Shown here piece by piece: positions 1 to 7,459 of a DNA stretch of 64,000 nucleotides. How positions within the stretch are numbered: the stretch's first letter is position 1; each line of letters starts with the position of its first letter. The notes under the pieces were generated by a model. It saw only the letters and a program-made list of their open reading frames with translations, had not been told where the DNA came from and made no database searches. This DNA is from UMGS363 sp051881815 (GTDB lineage Bacteria; Bacillota; Clostridia; Oscillospirales; Ruminococcaceae). The stretch spans positions 124,001 through 188,000 of the forward strand of contig JBJEQP010000075.1 of assembly GCA_051881815.1 (NCBI GenBank). The letters are read 5' to 3'. The position numbers and the translations under genes are program-made.

Positions 1-212
1 TCAGCGATATTGAAATGCCTAAAATGGACGGTCACAGACTCACCAAGCTTATCAAGGATGACGCTGTACTTAAAAAGATCCCTGTTCTCCTTTTCTCCTC
101 GCTTATCAACGAGCAGATGATCGCAAAGGGAAAGTCTGTCGGCGCAGATGCACAGTTCTCCAAACCGCAGATAAAAGACCTTATTGATTATCTTATCAAG
201 CTGCTCTCCTAA
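1..212 (+). CDS. cheV: CheV-type chemotaxis coupling protein, C-terminal receiver domain (5' end outside window)
   Basis: This is the last ~70 codons of a gene entering from the left. The readable end is a response-regulator receiver fold. The phosphoacceptor Asp lies in the motif DIEMPKMDG, the conserved Ser pair is in LLFSS, and the conserved Lys is in FSKPQ. The wording of these motifs is typical of CheV, a CheW-like adaptor fused to a receiver that adjusts coupling of chemoreceptors to CheA. The CheW-like part is not visible, so a stand-alone receiver or another hybrid remains possible. An intrinsic terminator follows the stop codon at once, so this gene ends its transcription unit and is separate from the sporulation cluster downstream. 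Confidence 0.7.
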   Translation, partial: SDIEMPKMDGHRLTKLIKDDAVLKKIPVLLFSSLINEQMIAKGKSVGADAQFSKPQIKDLIDYLIKLLS

Positions 213-231
213 TACCAAATAAAAAATGCTT

Positions 232-263
232 GTCCTCCGATGAATTTCGGAGGACTTTTTTAT
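232..263 (+). terminator. Intrinsic terminator after cheV
   Basis: A perfect 9-bp stem (GTCCTCCGA at 232-240 with TCGGAGGAC at 247-255) has a 6-nt loop and is followed by a T-rich run. It lies 20 bp past the cheV stop codon. Confidence 0.9.
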
Positions 264-295
264 TTATATTGCCAAATTTTTCAGCTTTCCCCCAA

Positions 296-328
296 TCGAC
301 AGTTTTTTGAATACAACACATTTATAAT
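296..328 (+). promoter_or_regulatory. Probable Spo0A-dependent spoIIG-type promoter
   Basis: A TATAAT -10 lies at 323-328. A TCGACA element at 296-301 sits 21 bp upstream. It is both a -35-like hexamer with abnormally long spacing and, as ATCGACA, a 6/7 match to an inverted 0A box (TTCGACA). The Bacillus subtilis spoIIG promoter has the same layout: a long-spaced sigma-A promoter whose -35 region overlaps 0A boxes. The promoter lies 30 bp before the spoIIGA start. Its function is inferred from this resemblance. Confidence 0.6.
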
Positions 329-357
329 TAAAACAGACAACTTTAAAAGGAGTATTT

Positions 358-1206
358 ATGTATATTTATGCCGATATTCTGATAATTACAAATATATATT
401 CAAATTTTTTTCTGCTCAAAGCGACAGCAAAACTTACGCACAATGCTTTAAAAAACAGCAAGTGTATTATTGCCGCGATCGTTGGAAGTCTTTTTTCACT
501 GGTGATACTTCTGCCCGAGCTTAACACATTTGCACTTCTGCTTGTGCGGATAGTTTCTGCAGCGTTGATGGTCATAGTTTCATTCAGCGGAAGATCTCTG
601 TCCGAGCTTTACAGGATAGGTCTTATTTTTTTCTTCATAAGCTTTCTTTTTGCGGGAACGGAATACGCTTTTTCACTTCTTGACAACGGAAGCAGAATGT
701 TTTTTCACAACTCGATGCTCTATATAAACATTTCGCTGCTTACACTTGTGATCTCAACAATAGCGGCTTACACTGCGCTCACATTGTTCAGACGGTTCAT
801 GGACAGAAGCAATGAATATGACGGTGATTTCAGCGTTATAATCATCAACGGTGACAAGCAGGTCAAGCTGAAAGCCGTATGTGACAGCTGCAACAACCTT
901 TCCGATCTTTTTTCGGGCAAGCCTGTAATAATCTGCGGAAAGGCAAGCGTTGAACCGCTTTTTGAAGAAAAAGAACTTGTCGGTGCGATGGCTATGAACT
1001 GCTCGGGTGAGCTCTGCCGAAAATGGAGAGTCATTCCCTTTTCCACCATTGATTCAAGCGGACTTGTTCCGTCATTCCGTCCAACGGGGATATACATAAA
1101 AAACAATGAAACGGGAAAGATCCACTACACAGAAGCTTATGTGGGGGTCGTCGAACGTGAACTCGATCATGCTATATTCAATCCAAAGATCATAAATAAC
1201 CGCTGA
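358..1206 (+). CDS. spoIIGA: SpoIIGA, sigma-E processing aspartic protease
   Basis: The 282-aa protein has five hydrophobic segments in the first ~145 residues and a cytosolic C-terminal domain. That domain carries an aspartic-protease-like motif, CDSCNN, with the candidate catalytic Asp at residue 176. This matches SpoIIGA, the mother-cell membrane protease that removes the pro-sequence of sigma-E after a signal from the forespore (SpoIIR). The start is fixed by AAAAGGAG 7 nt upstream of ATG. The target gene sigE follows after 57 bp, the classic spoIIG operon order. Transcription is probably from the promoter at 296-328. Confidence 0.93.
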   Translation: MYIYADILIITNIYSNFFLLKATAKLTHNALKNSKCIIAAIVGSLFSLVILLPELNTFALLLVRIVSAALMVIVSFSGRSLSELYRIGLIFFFISFLFAGTEYAFSLLDNGSRMFFHNSMLYINISLLTLVISTIAAYTALTLFRRFMDRSNEYDGDFSVIIINGDKQVKLKAVCDSCNNLSDLFSGKPVIICGKASVEPLFEEKELVGAMAMNCSGELCRKWRVIPFSTIDSSGLVPSFRPTGIYIKNNETGKIHYTEAYVGVVERELDHAIFNPKIINNR

Positions 1207-1263
1207 AAATGGGCTTTGTCCACAATCAGCGGATTCTTTACATAAAGAAAGGAACGGATAAAA

Positions 1264-1971
1264 ATGTTTTTAAAAAAACTGTTTGAAAAACTAAAGGCAT
1301 TATTCAGAAAAAAAGAATGCGACGTTTTCTACATAAACGGTTCGGAAACACTTCCTCCGCCGCTTACTCGTGAGCAGGAAGAAAAAGCTTTCGCAATGCT
1401 TGAAACGAATGGAACGGAAGCAAGGCAGCTGCTTATAACACACAATCTTCGGCTTGTAGTTTACATTGCAAAAAAATTTGAATCAACGGGCATAGGCATT
1501 GAAGATCTTGTTTCTATCGGCACTATCGGACTGATAAAGGCTGTAAACACATTCTGTCCGACCAAGAACATAAAGCTTGCGACCTACGCTTCACGCTGCA
1601 TTGAAAACGAGATACTGATGTTCCTGCGAAAATCCTCGCAGTACAAAAATGAGCTTTCGTTCGACGAGCCGCTCAACATAGACTGGGACGGAAACGAGCT
1701 GCTTCTATCGGACATACTTGGAACAGATGAGGATATTGTTAACGGTGGAATCGAAAGCGAAGCTGAAAAAAGCGTACTGCTTGAAGCGTTGGAGCGTTTG
1801 CCCGAACGTGAACGTGAGATAATGAAGATGCGCTTCGGGATAAACACCGGGCGTGAGATGACGCAGAAGGAAGTTGCGGATCTCATAGGAATTTCACAAT
1901 CCTACATTTCCCGACTTGAAAAACGAATTATAAAGAAGCTGAAAAAGGAGCTTGAATCTCTGATCTATTAA
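1264..1971 (+). CDS. sigE: RNA polymerase sporulation sigma factor E (pro-sigma-E)
   Basis: The 235-aa protein is a sigma-70 family factor of the mother cell. Region 2 contains NLRLVVYIAKKFE, DLVSIGTIGLIKAV and ATYASRCIENEI. Region 4 ends with a helix-turn-helix (QKEVADLIGISQSYISRLEK). The first ~22 residues form a basic, amphipathic pro-sequence, followed by FYINGSETLPPPL. By alignment with B. subtilis, cleavage by SpoIIGA would fall near F22/Y23. It is cotranscribed with spoIIGA and precedes sigG. It should switch on early mother-cell genes, including sigK, which lies elsewhere in this window. Confidence 0.97.
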   Translation: MFLKKLFEKLKALFRKKECDVFYINGSETLPPPLTREQEEKAFAMLETNGTEARQLLITHNLRLVVYIAKKFESTGIGIEDLVSIGTIGLIKAVNTFCPTKNIKLATYASRCIENEILMFLRKSSQYKNELSFDEPLNIDWDGNELLLSDILGTDEDIVNGGIESEAEKSVLLEALERLPEREREIMKMRFGINTGREMTQKEVADLIGISQSYISRLEKRIIKKLKKELESLIY

Positions 1972-1986
1972 CCGGAAAAAATTGTT

Positions 1987-2016
1987 TGAATAAGAAAAAT
2001 TACTCTCGGCAATAAT
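1987..2016 (+). promoter_or_regulatory. Candidate sigma-F/sigma-G promoter of sigG
   Basis: TGAATAA at 1987-1993 is followed after 16 bp by CAATAAT (2010-2016). This resembles forespore promoters (-35 near TGnATA, -10 near CATnnTA). It lies between sigE and sigG, where B. subtilis also has a forespore promoter for sigG. The -10 match is imperfect. Confidence 0.4.
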
Positions 2017-2050
2017 TATTTTGCAAGAAAAAATGTCGGGAGTAGATCTT

Positions 2051-2821
2051 ATGTATTACAATAAAGTTGAAATATGCGGTGTTGACACATCAAAGCTGAA
2101 GGTTCTCAAGGAATCGGAAAAAATGGAGCTTCTGAAAAAATACAAGGCAGGCGATAAAAATGCCCGAAAGCAGCTTATCAGCGGAAATCTGCGTCTTGTA
2201 TTGAGCGTTATACAAAAATTTTCGGGACGCAACGAAAATCCCGACGATCTTTTTCAGGTTGGCTGCATCGGACTTATGAAGGCTATTGACAACTTCAACA
2301 CCGATCTTGATGTTCGTTTCAGCACATACGCTGTTCCAATGATTTCCGGAGAAGTTCGTCGCTATATCCGTGACAACGGTCCGATAAGGGTCAGCCGATC
2401 GCTTCGCGACATTGCATACAAGGCGATGCAGGCAAAGGAACAATATATCGTTGAACACAAGACCGAGCCGACTATGGCGGAGCTTGCGAAAATGACAGGA
2501 GTAAAGGAATGTGAGATAGTAACTGCGCTTGAAAGCGTTTCCGATCCTGTATCGCTTTACGAACCCGTTTTTTCCGATTCGGGTGACACGCTTTATGTAC
2601 TCGATCAGATCGGCGACAAAAGCGATGATTCAAGCTGGATAGATGAGATCTCACTGAAAGAAGCCATATCCTCACTCGAAAATCGTGAAAAGAACATTCT
2701 ATATCTTCGGTTTGCACTTGGAAAAACGCAGGTCGAAGTTGCCAACGAGATAGGAATCTCACAAGCACAGGTATCCCGTCTTGAAAAATACTCTCTTGAC
2801 AAAATTAAAGGAAATCTATAA
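2051..2821 (+). CDS. sigG: RNA polymerase sporulation sigma factor G
   Basis: This is the late-forespore sigma factor, 256 aa from the chosen start. The N terminus YYNKVEICGVDTSKL is the signature sigma-G opening, and it supports the ATG at 2051 over in-frame TTG/ATG codons 18 and 30 nt upstream. A GGGAGTA SD lies 7 nt before that ATG. Region 2 (GNLRLVLSVIQKF, DLFQVGCIGLMKAI, FSTYAVPMISGEVRR), region 3 and the region 4 HTH (QVEVANEIGISQAQVSRLEK) are complete. It drives late forespore genes such as ger operons and spmAB-type genes, both present in this window. A hairpin terminator follows directly. Confidence 0.97.
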   Translation: MYYNKVEICGVDTSKLKVLKESEKMELLKKYKAGDKNARKQLISGNLRLVLSVIQKFSGRNENPDDLFQVGCIGLMKAIDNFNTDLDVRFSTYAVPMISGEVRRYIRDNGPIRVSRSLRDIAYKAMQAKEQYIVEHKTEPTMAELAKMTGVKECEIVTALESVSDPVSLYEPVFSDSGDTLYVLDQIGDKSDDSSWIDEISLKEAISSLENREKNILYLRFALGKTQVEVANEIGISQAQVSRLEKYSLDKIKGNL

Positions 2822-2823
2822 AA

Positions 2824-2863
2824 AAACCGACTGTCAAAGCATTATGTTCTTGACAGTCGGTTT
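2824..2863. terminator. Bidirectional terminator between sigG and the GNAT gene
   Basis: A perfect 14-bp inverted repeat (2824-2837 with 2850-2863) has a 12-nt loop. It begins and ends in A/T runs, so it can stop transcription from both convergent genes. Confidence 0.85.
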
Positions 2864-2865
2864 AA

Positions 2866-3327
2866 CTATTTTAGCTCAAGTCGCATTTCGGTATTACCTC
2901 TTTCGACAAAACCATTTTTGAGGTAGAGAGGTTTTCCCATTTGCGTTGCGGAAAGGTCGATACAGGTGATCCCCTGCTCTCTTGCATCGGAGATGATCCT
3001 TTTAAGTATCGCTGTTGCTGCGCCCCTTCTGCGGAATTCTTCCATCGTGTAGACATTCATAAGGAGCGCTGTTTTTCCGTTGATAAAGTGCGTATTTGCA
3101 GGTCTTTCAACGGTTATAAAGAAAATCACGGCGGCAGGAATACCGTTTTCCTCTGCAATATATGCGGTGAAATCCCGACCGATATGACGGCTGAAATAAT
3201 CGGGAAGCTGCCTGTTGAGTTCGTCCGTCTGCGCCTTTGAAAGAGGTCCCATATCATCATTTATATACGCAAATCTGAACTTTATCAAAAGGTCGATATC
3301 GTCGATCGTTGCGATTCTAATATCCAT
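2866..3327 (-). CDS. GNAT-family N-acetyltransferase
   Basis: The 153-aa protein has a single GNAT fold. The acetyl-CoA-binding motif A is recognisable as YTMEEFRRRGAATAILKRII (about residues 93-112), and the C-terminal motif B ends in LYLKNGFVERG. The substrate cannot be told from sequence. It lies 1 bp downstream of potD on the same strand, so it may be read through from the polyamine transporter operon. A polyamine or amine acetylase would make sense there, but this is only context. It converges with sigG across a bidirectional terminator. Confidence 0.85.
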   Translation of the reverse strand: MDIRIATIDDIDLLIKFRFAYINDDMGPLSKAQTDELNRQLPDYFSRHIGRDFTAYIAEENGIPAAVIFFITVERPANTHFINGKTALLMNVYTMEEFRRRGAATAILKRIISDAREQGITCIDLSATQMGKPLYLKNGFVERGNTEMRLELK

Positions 3328-3328
3328 A

Positions 3329-4597
3329 TCAGAAAACGTCCTTCTTTCTTTTTATGTGCCTTCTGATAATGATACCTATTGAAAGTGCTACGCAGGCAAC
3401 AAGGAACATCGGAACGATCCACTTGTTCTGCGTTTCATCCTGCGTGGATTTTATTTCAGTCCAGAGGTCCTGCATTTTCTGATTTGCCTCATCGGAAAGA
3501 TTGCGGAAGATCGTTGTGTTATTGTTAAGGTATTCATCATCGGGATAGGAAACCGTATCGTTTTTGATTTCTTCATCAAGCATATCAAATGCAGCGCTGT
3601 TCGGCGTTGAATAACCGATATACATTGTTGTTGCGTATGCGATATCGGGTTCGCACATAAAGTTGATATACATTTCAGCGGCTTCCTTCTGTTTTGCGCC
3701 GACAGGAATGCACATTGCATCAATAAAAAGGTTAGTTCCGCTTTTCGGGCTGACAAAACCGAGGTCTTCATACTCGTCCATAAGCGTAACGGCATCACCT
3801 GCATAATACGGTGCGACAAGCGCTTCTCCTGCGCCCATTTTATCGAAGACCTCATCCATAACATACGCCTGGATAACAGACTTCTGTTCTTTCAGCAGCT
3901 CGGCGCAGCTTTCCAGCTCCTTCGGATCTTCGGAATTGAGCGAATAACCGAGCCTTATTTCTGCAATAGCAAAAGCGTCACGGGGATTATCGAACATCAG
4001 TATCCTATCGAAATAATCCTCATTCCAGAGAATATCCCAGTCAATATCCTCGGGTGGGATATCAATCATTGTCTTATCATAGATTATTCCTACCGTTCCC
4101 CAGGTATAAGGGACGGAATATTCATTGAGCGGATCATATTCTGGGTTTACAAACGTATCTGTTATATTCTTGAAATTAGGAATATTGTCAAAGTCGAGCT
4201 TCAAAAGCATATTTTCGTGCATCATTCTCGAAATCATATAATCGGAAGGAATAATGACATCATAGCTTGCTCCGCCGCCTTTGAGTTTTGCATAAAGTTC
4301 TTCATTTGTGGCATAGTTGGTATAATTCACCTTTATTCCTGTAAGCTTGGTAAATTCTGCATTGACGTTTAGGGTGTTTTCCTCCGAACCGTCAGATATA
4401 TATTCGCCCCAGTTATAGACATTTATTGAAATGCCCTTATCACGGAAACGTGAGTAATACTCATCATCCTCAATAGTAAGTGTCTGCACCTCGGTTTCTT
4501 CCTCATCGCCTTCTGTTTCCTCTTCAATATGGTCACAAGCGGAGAGCGACAGGCAGAGAGCAGCTGCAAAGGCAAGAGAAAAGATTCTTTTTTTCAT
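3329..4597 (-). CDS. potD: Spermidine/putrescine ABC transporter substrate-binding lipoprotein
   Basis: The 422-aa protein starts with a signal peptide ending in a lipobox (LSAC, Cys21). An acidic linker follows, then a PotD-type periplasmic-binding fold beginning near ISINVYNWGEYI, with later motifs such as YDVIIPSDYMI and VPYTWGT. It should capture polyamines outside the membrane for PotBC. It overlaps potC by 4 bp (ATGA), so the two are translationally coupled. The odd feature is the C terminus. Residues ~393-411 form a strongly hydrophobic segment followed by a basic tail (RRHIKRKK), so the protein looks anchored at both ends. Ordinary PotD is ~350 aa and lacks this. Confidence 0.92.
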   Translation of the reverse strand: MKKRIFSLAFAAALCLSLSACDHIEEETEGDEEETEVQTLTIEDDEYYSRFRDKGISINVYNWGEYISDGSEENTLNVNAEFTKLTGIKVNYTNYATNEELYAKLKGGGASYDVIIPSDYMISRMMHENMLLKLDFDNIPNFKNITDTFVNPEYDPLNEYSVPYTWGTVGIIYDKTMIDIPPEDIDWDILWNEDYFDRILMFDNPRDAFAIAEIRLGYSLNSEDPKELESCAELLKEQKSVIQAYVMDEVFDKMGAGEALVAPYYAGDAVTLMDEYEDLGFVSPKSGTNLFIDAMCIPVGAKQKEAAEMYINFMCEPDIAYATTMYIGYSTPNSAAFDMLDEEIKNDTVSYPDDEYLNNNTTIFRNLSDEANQKMQDLWTEIKSTQDETQNKWIVPMFLVACVALSIGIIIRRHIKRKKDVF

Positions 4598-5394
4598 TGT
4601 CTTTCCTCCTTTTCTTTTGCGTTGCTCTTTATCTCAATTATATTCTTTATGACAAGTACAACAACGACAACAAGGAAAATTATCGTTGACAAAGCATTTA
4701 TCTCGGGGCTGACCTTTCGTCTTGTCATGGAATAGATAGTAACAGGAAGCGTTTGCATACTTGAACCGCAGGTGAAGTAGCTTATAATAAAGTCATCGAG
4801 CGAGAATGTAAATGAAATAAGGAAGCCTGATAATACGCCGGGCATGATCTCGGGCAGAACAACCTTGAAAAATGCCTGGAGAGGATTGCATCCGAGATCC
4901 TGTGCCGCTTCATAAACGAACGGATCCATCTGCCGAAGCTTCGGCATTACATTCAATATTACATAAGGCACATCGAATGTGATATGCGCAATAAGAAGAG
5001 TCGCAAAGCCGAATTCAAAGTTCATTCTTGCTGCAAAAAACACGAAAAGGAGCATGAGTGAAACGCCCGTAACGATCTCGGGATTGATTATCGGGAAATT
5101 CGTAATGTTCAGCACGATAGTTTTCGGAAGCTTTTTCATATTATTTATTCCGACAGCAGCGGCTGTTCCGAGGATAGTTGAAAAAATCGACGCCAATATT
5201 GCAATGATGATAGTATTCATCAGCGAGGTCATGATTATCTCGTTTTTGAACAGCTTTATATACCAATCGAATGTAAAGCCCGACATTACCGAACGGCTCT
5301 TTGTTGTATTGAACGAAAAGACGATCAGCACAAAAATAGGAACATAAAGGAACATCATAACGAGGGCAAGATATACTTTTGATAATTTTTTCAT
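4594..5394 (-). CDS. potC: Spermidine/putrescine ABC transporter permease PotC
   Basis: The 266-aa inner-membrane permease has about six transmembrane segments. A binding-protein-dependent transport signature lies in the cytoplasmic loop (EAAQDLGCNPLQAFFKVVLPEIMPG, the EAA loop that docks on the ATPase). It pairs with PotB to form the polyamine channel. The start follows a GGGGGAGAG SD. It lies 14 bp after potB and overlaps potD by 4 bp, which is the standard potABCD order. Confidence 0.94.
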   Translation of the reverse strand: MKKLSKVYLALVMMFLYVPIFVLIVFSFNTTKSRSVMSGFTFDWYIKLFKNEIIMTSLMNTIIIAILASIFSTILGTAAAVGINNMKKLPKTIVLNITNFPIINPEIVTGVSLMLLFVFFAARMNFEFGFATLLIAHITFDVPYVILNVMPKLRQMDPFVYEAAQDLGCNPLQAFFKVVLPEIMPGVLSGFLISFTFSLDDFIISYFTCGSSMQTLPVTIYSMTRRKVSPEINALSTIIFLVVVVVLVIKNIIEIKSNAKEKEERQ

Positions 5395-5408
5395 AATCTC
5401 TCCCCCCT

Positions 5409-6221
5409 TTATATTACCATTACGCCGTCATCGTCTGCTCCGAACTGATTCAGTATCGTCATAATGAGCAGGACAATTACCATAAGCACGAGCGAGATCG
5501 CTGCGCCGAGGTTAATATTATAGGAATTGCCAAGGAACTGCATTTCAATAAGGTCACCAATAAGGAGATTTCCTCCGCCGCCGAGCATTCTTGAAATGAT
5601 GAATGTACTGATCGCAGGAACGAACACCATTGTTATTCCCGAAAAAACACCGGGAAGACTTAACGGAAAAACGACCTTCAGCATAGTTTTTGCAGGATTG
5701 CAGCCGAGGTCTGCTGCGGCTTCAAGAACGCTTTTATCTATCTTGACCATTACCGAATAGATAGGCAGTATCATAAACGGCAGGTAGTTATAAACCATTC
5801 CGAGAACGACTGCGCCCTCTGTATTCAGCATTTTAAAGGGTCCAAGTCCGACAAGACCGAGCACTGCGTTTATCAGTCCGTTATTTCCGAGCAGCGTCAT
5901 CCATGCGTATGTCCTCAACAGGAAGTTCATCCACATCGGAAGCATCACTATCATAAGCATTGTGCTCTGGATGCCTGTATTCATACCGATAAGTATATAT
6001 GCAAGCGGATATGCGATTATAAGGCATATCACAGTCGAAATGAGTGCAAGCCATATTGAACGGATGAATATCGGAGTATACTGTGCAACATTGGAAACAT
6101 AATCAAGGGTGAAATTGCCGTCCTTATCGGTGAATGCAAAATATGCGACCATAAGCAGCGGAACAAGTATGAACACTATCATCCAGACAAGGTAAGGTGC
6201 AGCGGAAAGCTTATTCTTCAT
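5409..6221 (-). CDS. potB: Spermidine/putrescine ABC transporter permease PotB
   Basis: The 270-aa permease has about six transmembrane segments and an EAA loop (LEAAADLGCNPAKTMLKVVFPLSLPG). I chose the ATG at 6221, 9 nt after a GGAGG SD. An in-frame TTG two codons upstream would be only 3 nt from that SD. The start lies inside the end of potA (11-bp overlap), which implies coupled translation. With PotC it forms the membrane pore of the polyamine importer. Confidence 0.93.
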   Translation of the reverse strand: MKNKLSAAPYLVWMIVFILVPLLMVAYFAFTDKDGNFTLDYVSNVAQYTPIFIRSIWLALISTVICLIIAYPLAYILIGMNTGIQSTMLMIVMLPMWMNFLLRTYAWMTLLGNNGLINAVLGLVGLGPFKMLNTEGAVVLGMVYNYLPFMILPIYSVMVKIDKSVLEAAADLGCNPAKTMLKVVFPLSLPGVFSGITMVFVPAISTFIISRMLGGGGNLLIGDLIEMQFLGNSYNINLGAAISLVLMVIVLLIMTILNQFGADDDGVMVI

Positions 6222-7287
6222 TTTCAACTGCCTCCTTTGTATCTGGATCCTTCATACGATACATTATATGGATATCATCGGGAGTAAAAAATATCCCTAC
6301 GGAAGAACCTTTTTCCGCAGCCTTTGTCGAATGAACTATCCACTTGAAATCATAGCCTTCGATTATCATTTCATAGTGGACGCCCTTGAAAATTACGGAT
6401 TCAACGATCCCACCGAGTTTTGATTCTCCCGGGGGAACAAGTGTGATATCCTCGGGTCGGATAACGATATCGACGGGCGTGTTTTCGCCGAAACCGCTGT
6501 CAACGCATTCAAATTGACTGCCTGCGATCTCAACAAGCCTGTCCCTTATCATTAATCCGCGGAGAATATTGCTTTCACCGATGAAGTCAGCAACAAAGGC
6601 ATTTTTCGGTTCATTATAAATATCCACAGGAGAACCGATCTGCTGGATCTTGCCGCCGTTCATTACGACAACCGTATCGCTCATCGTGAGAGCTTCTTCC
6701 TGATCGTGGGTAACATAGATAAATGTGATCTCAAGCTGTTCCTGGATACGTTTAAGCTCGATCTGCATTTCCTTACGGAGTTTAAGGTCGAGTGCGCCGA
6801 GCGGTTCATCGAGGAGCAGCACCTTCGGGTGATTTACAAGTGCTCTTGCTATGGCAACACGCTGCTGCTGACCGCCTGAAAGTCGGGTTATGCTTCTTTT
6901 TTCAAAGCCTACAAGGTTTACAAGCTTAAGCATCTCGGCAACACTTTTGGCGATCGTTTTTTCGGGAATTTTTCGGATACGCAGACCGAATGCTATGTTG
7001 TCATAAACATTCAGATGAGGGAAAAGCGCATAACGCTGGAAAACGGTGTTTACATTTCTCTTATATGGCGGTACACCGTTCATTCGCTGACCGTCAAACA
7101 TAACATCACCGCTGTTCGGTTCAAGAAAGCCGCCGATGATACGAAGCGTAGTTGTTTTTCCGCAGCCTGAGGGTCCTAAAAACGTTACGAATTCCTTGTC
7201 CTTTATTTCAAGATTGATCTTATCGAGTATTCTTTCACCGTCAAAATCGACAACTATATCCTTCAGAGTTACAATATTCTCGCTCAT
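6211..7287 (-). CDS. potA: Spermidine/putrescine ABC transporter ATP-binding protein PotA
   Basis: The 358-aa ATPase has Walker A GPSGCGKTT (residues 38-46), ABC signature LSGGQQQR, Walker B VLLLDEP and the switch His in VTHDQEEA. A C-terminal TOBE-type regulatory domain follows. It energises polyamine import through PotBC. It is the first gene of the minus-strand pot operon, preceded by GGGGAGG and a sigma-A-like promoter at 7349-7377. Confidence 0.96.
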   Translation of the reverse strand: MSENIVTLKDIVVDFDGERILDKINLEIKDKEFVTFLGPSGCGKTTTLRIIGGFLEPNSGDVMFDGQRMNGVPPYKRNVNTVFQRYALFPHLNVYDNIAFGLRIRKIPEKTIAKSVAEMLKLVNLVGFEKRSITRLSGGQQQRVAIARALVNHPKVLLLDEPLGALDLKLRKEMQIELKRIQEQLEITFIYVTHDQEEALTMSDTVVVMNGGKIQQIGSPVDIYNEPKNAFVADFIGESNILRGLMIRDRLVEIAGSQFECVDSGFGENTPVDIVIRPEDITLVPPGESKLGGIVESVIFKGVHYEMIIEGYDFKWIVHSTKAAEKGSSVGIFFTPDDIHIMYRMKDPDTKEAVENEE

Positions 7288-7348
7288 TTATAATATCCTC
7301 CCCAACATGTCCAAATATAGCATACCCAAAATAAAGCATACAATATAA

Positions 7349-7377
7349 ACTTTATATTCATTTGCAGAAAAAGTCAA
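7349..7377 (-). promoter_or_regulatory. Promoter of potABCD
   Basis: On the minus strand, TTGACT (7372-7377) and TAAAGT (7349-7354) are 17 bp apart, about 60 bp upstream of the potA start. Confidence 0.55.
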
Positions 7378-7418
7378 GAGATATTTCATTAATTTACAAA
7401 AATATGCAAAAAAATAAT

Positions 7419-7452
7419 CGGCGTAAAATGCAGAAAATAACATTTTACGCCG
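7419..7452. terminator. Intrinsic terminator of the M18 peptidase gene
   Basis: A perfect 12-bp stem (7419-7430 with 7441-7452, CGGCGTAAAATG) has a 10-nt loop. On the minus strand it is followed by a T-rich run, so it ends the run of genes transcribed leftwards from 12.4 kb. Confidence 0.85.
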
Positions 7453-7459
7453 AAAACTT

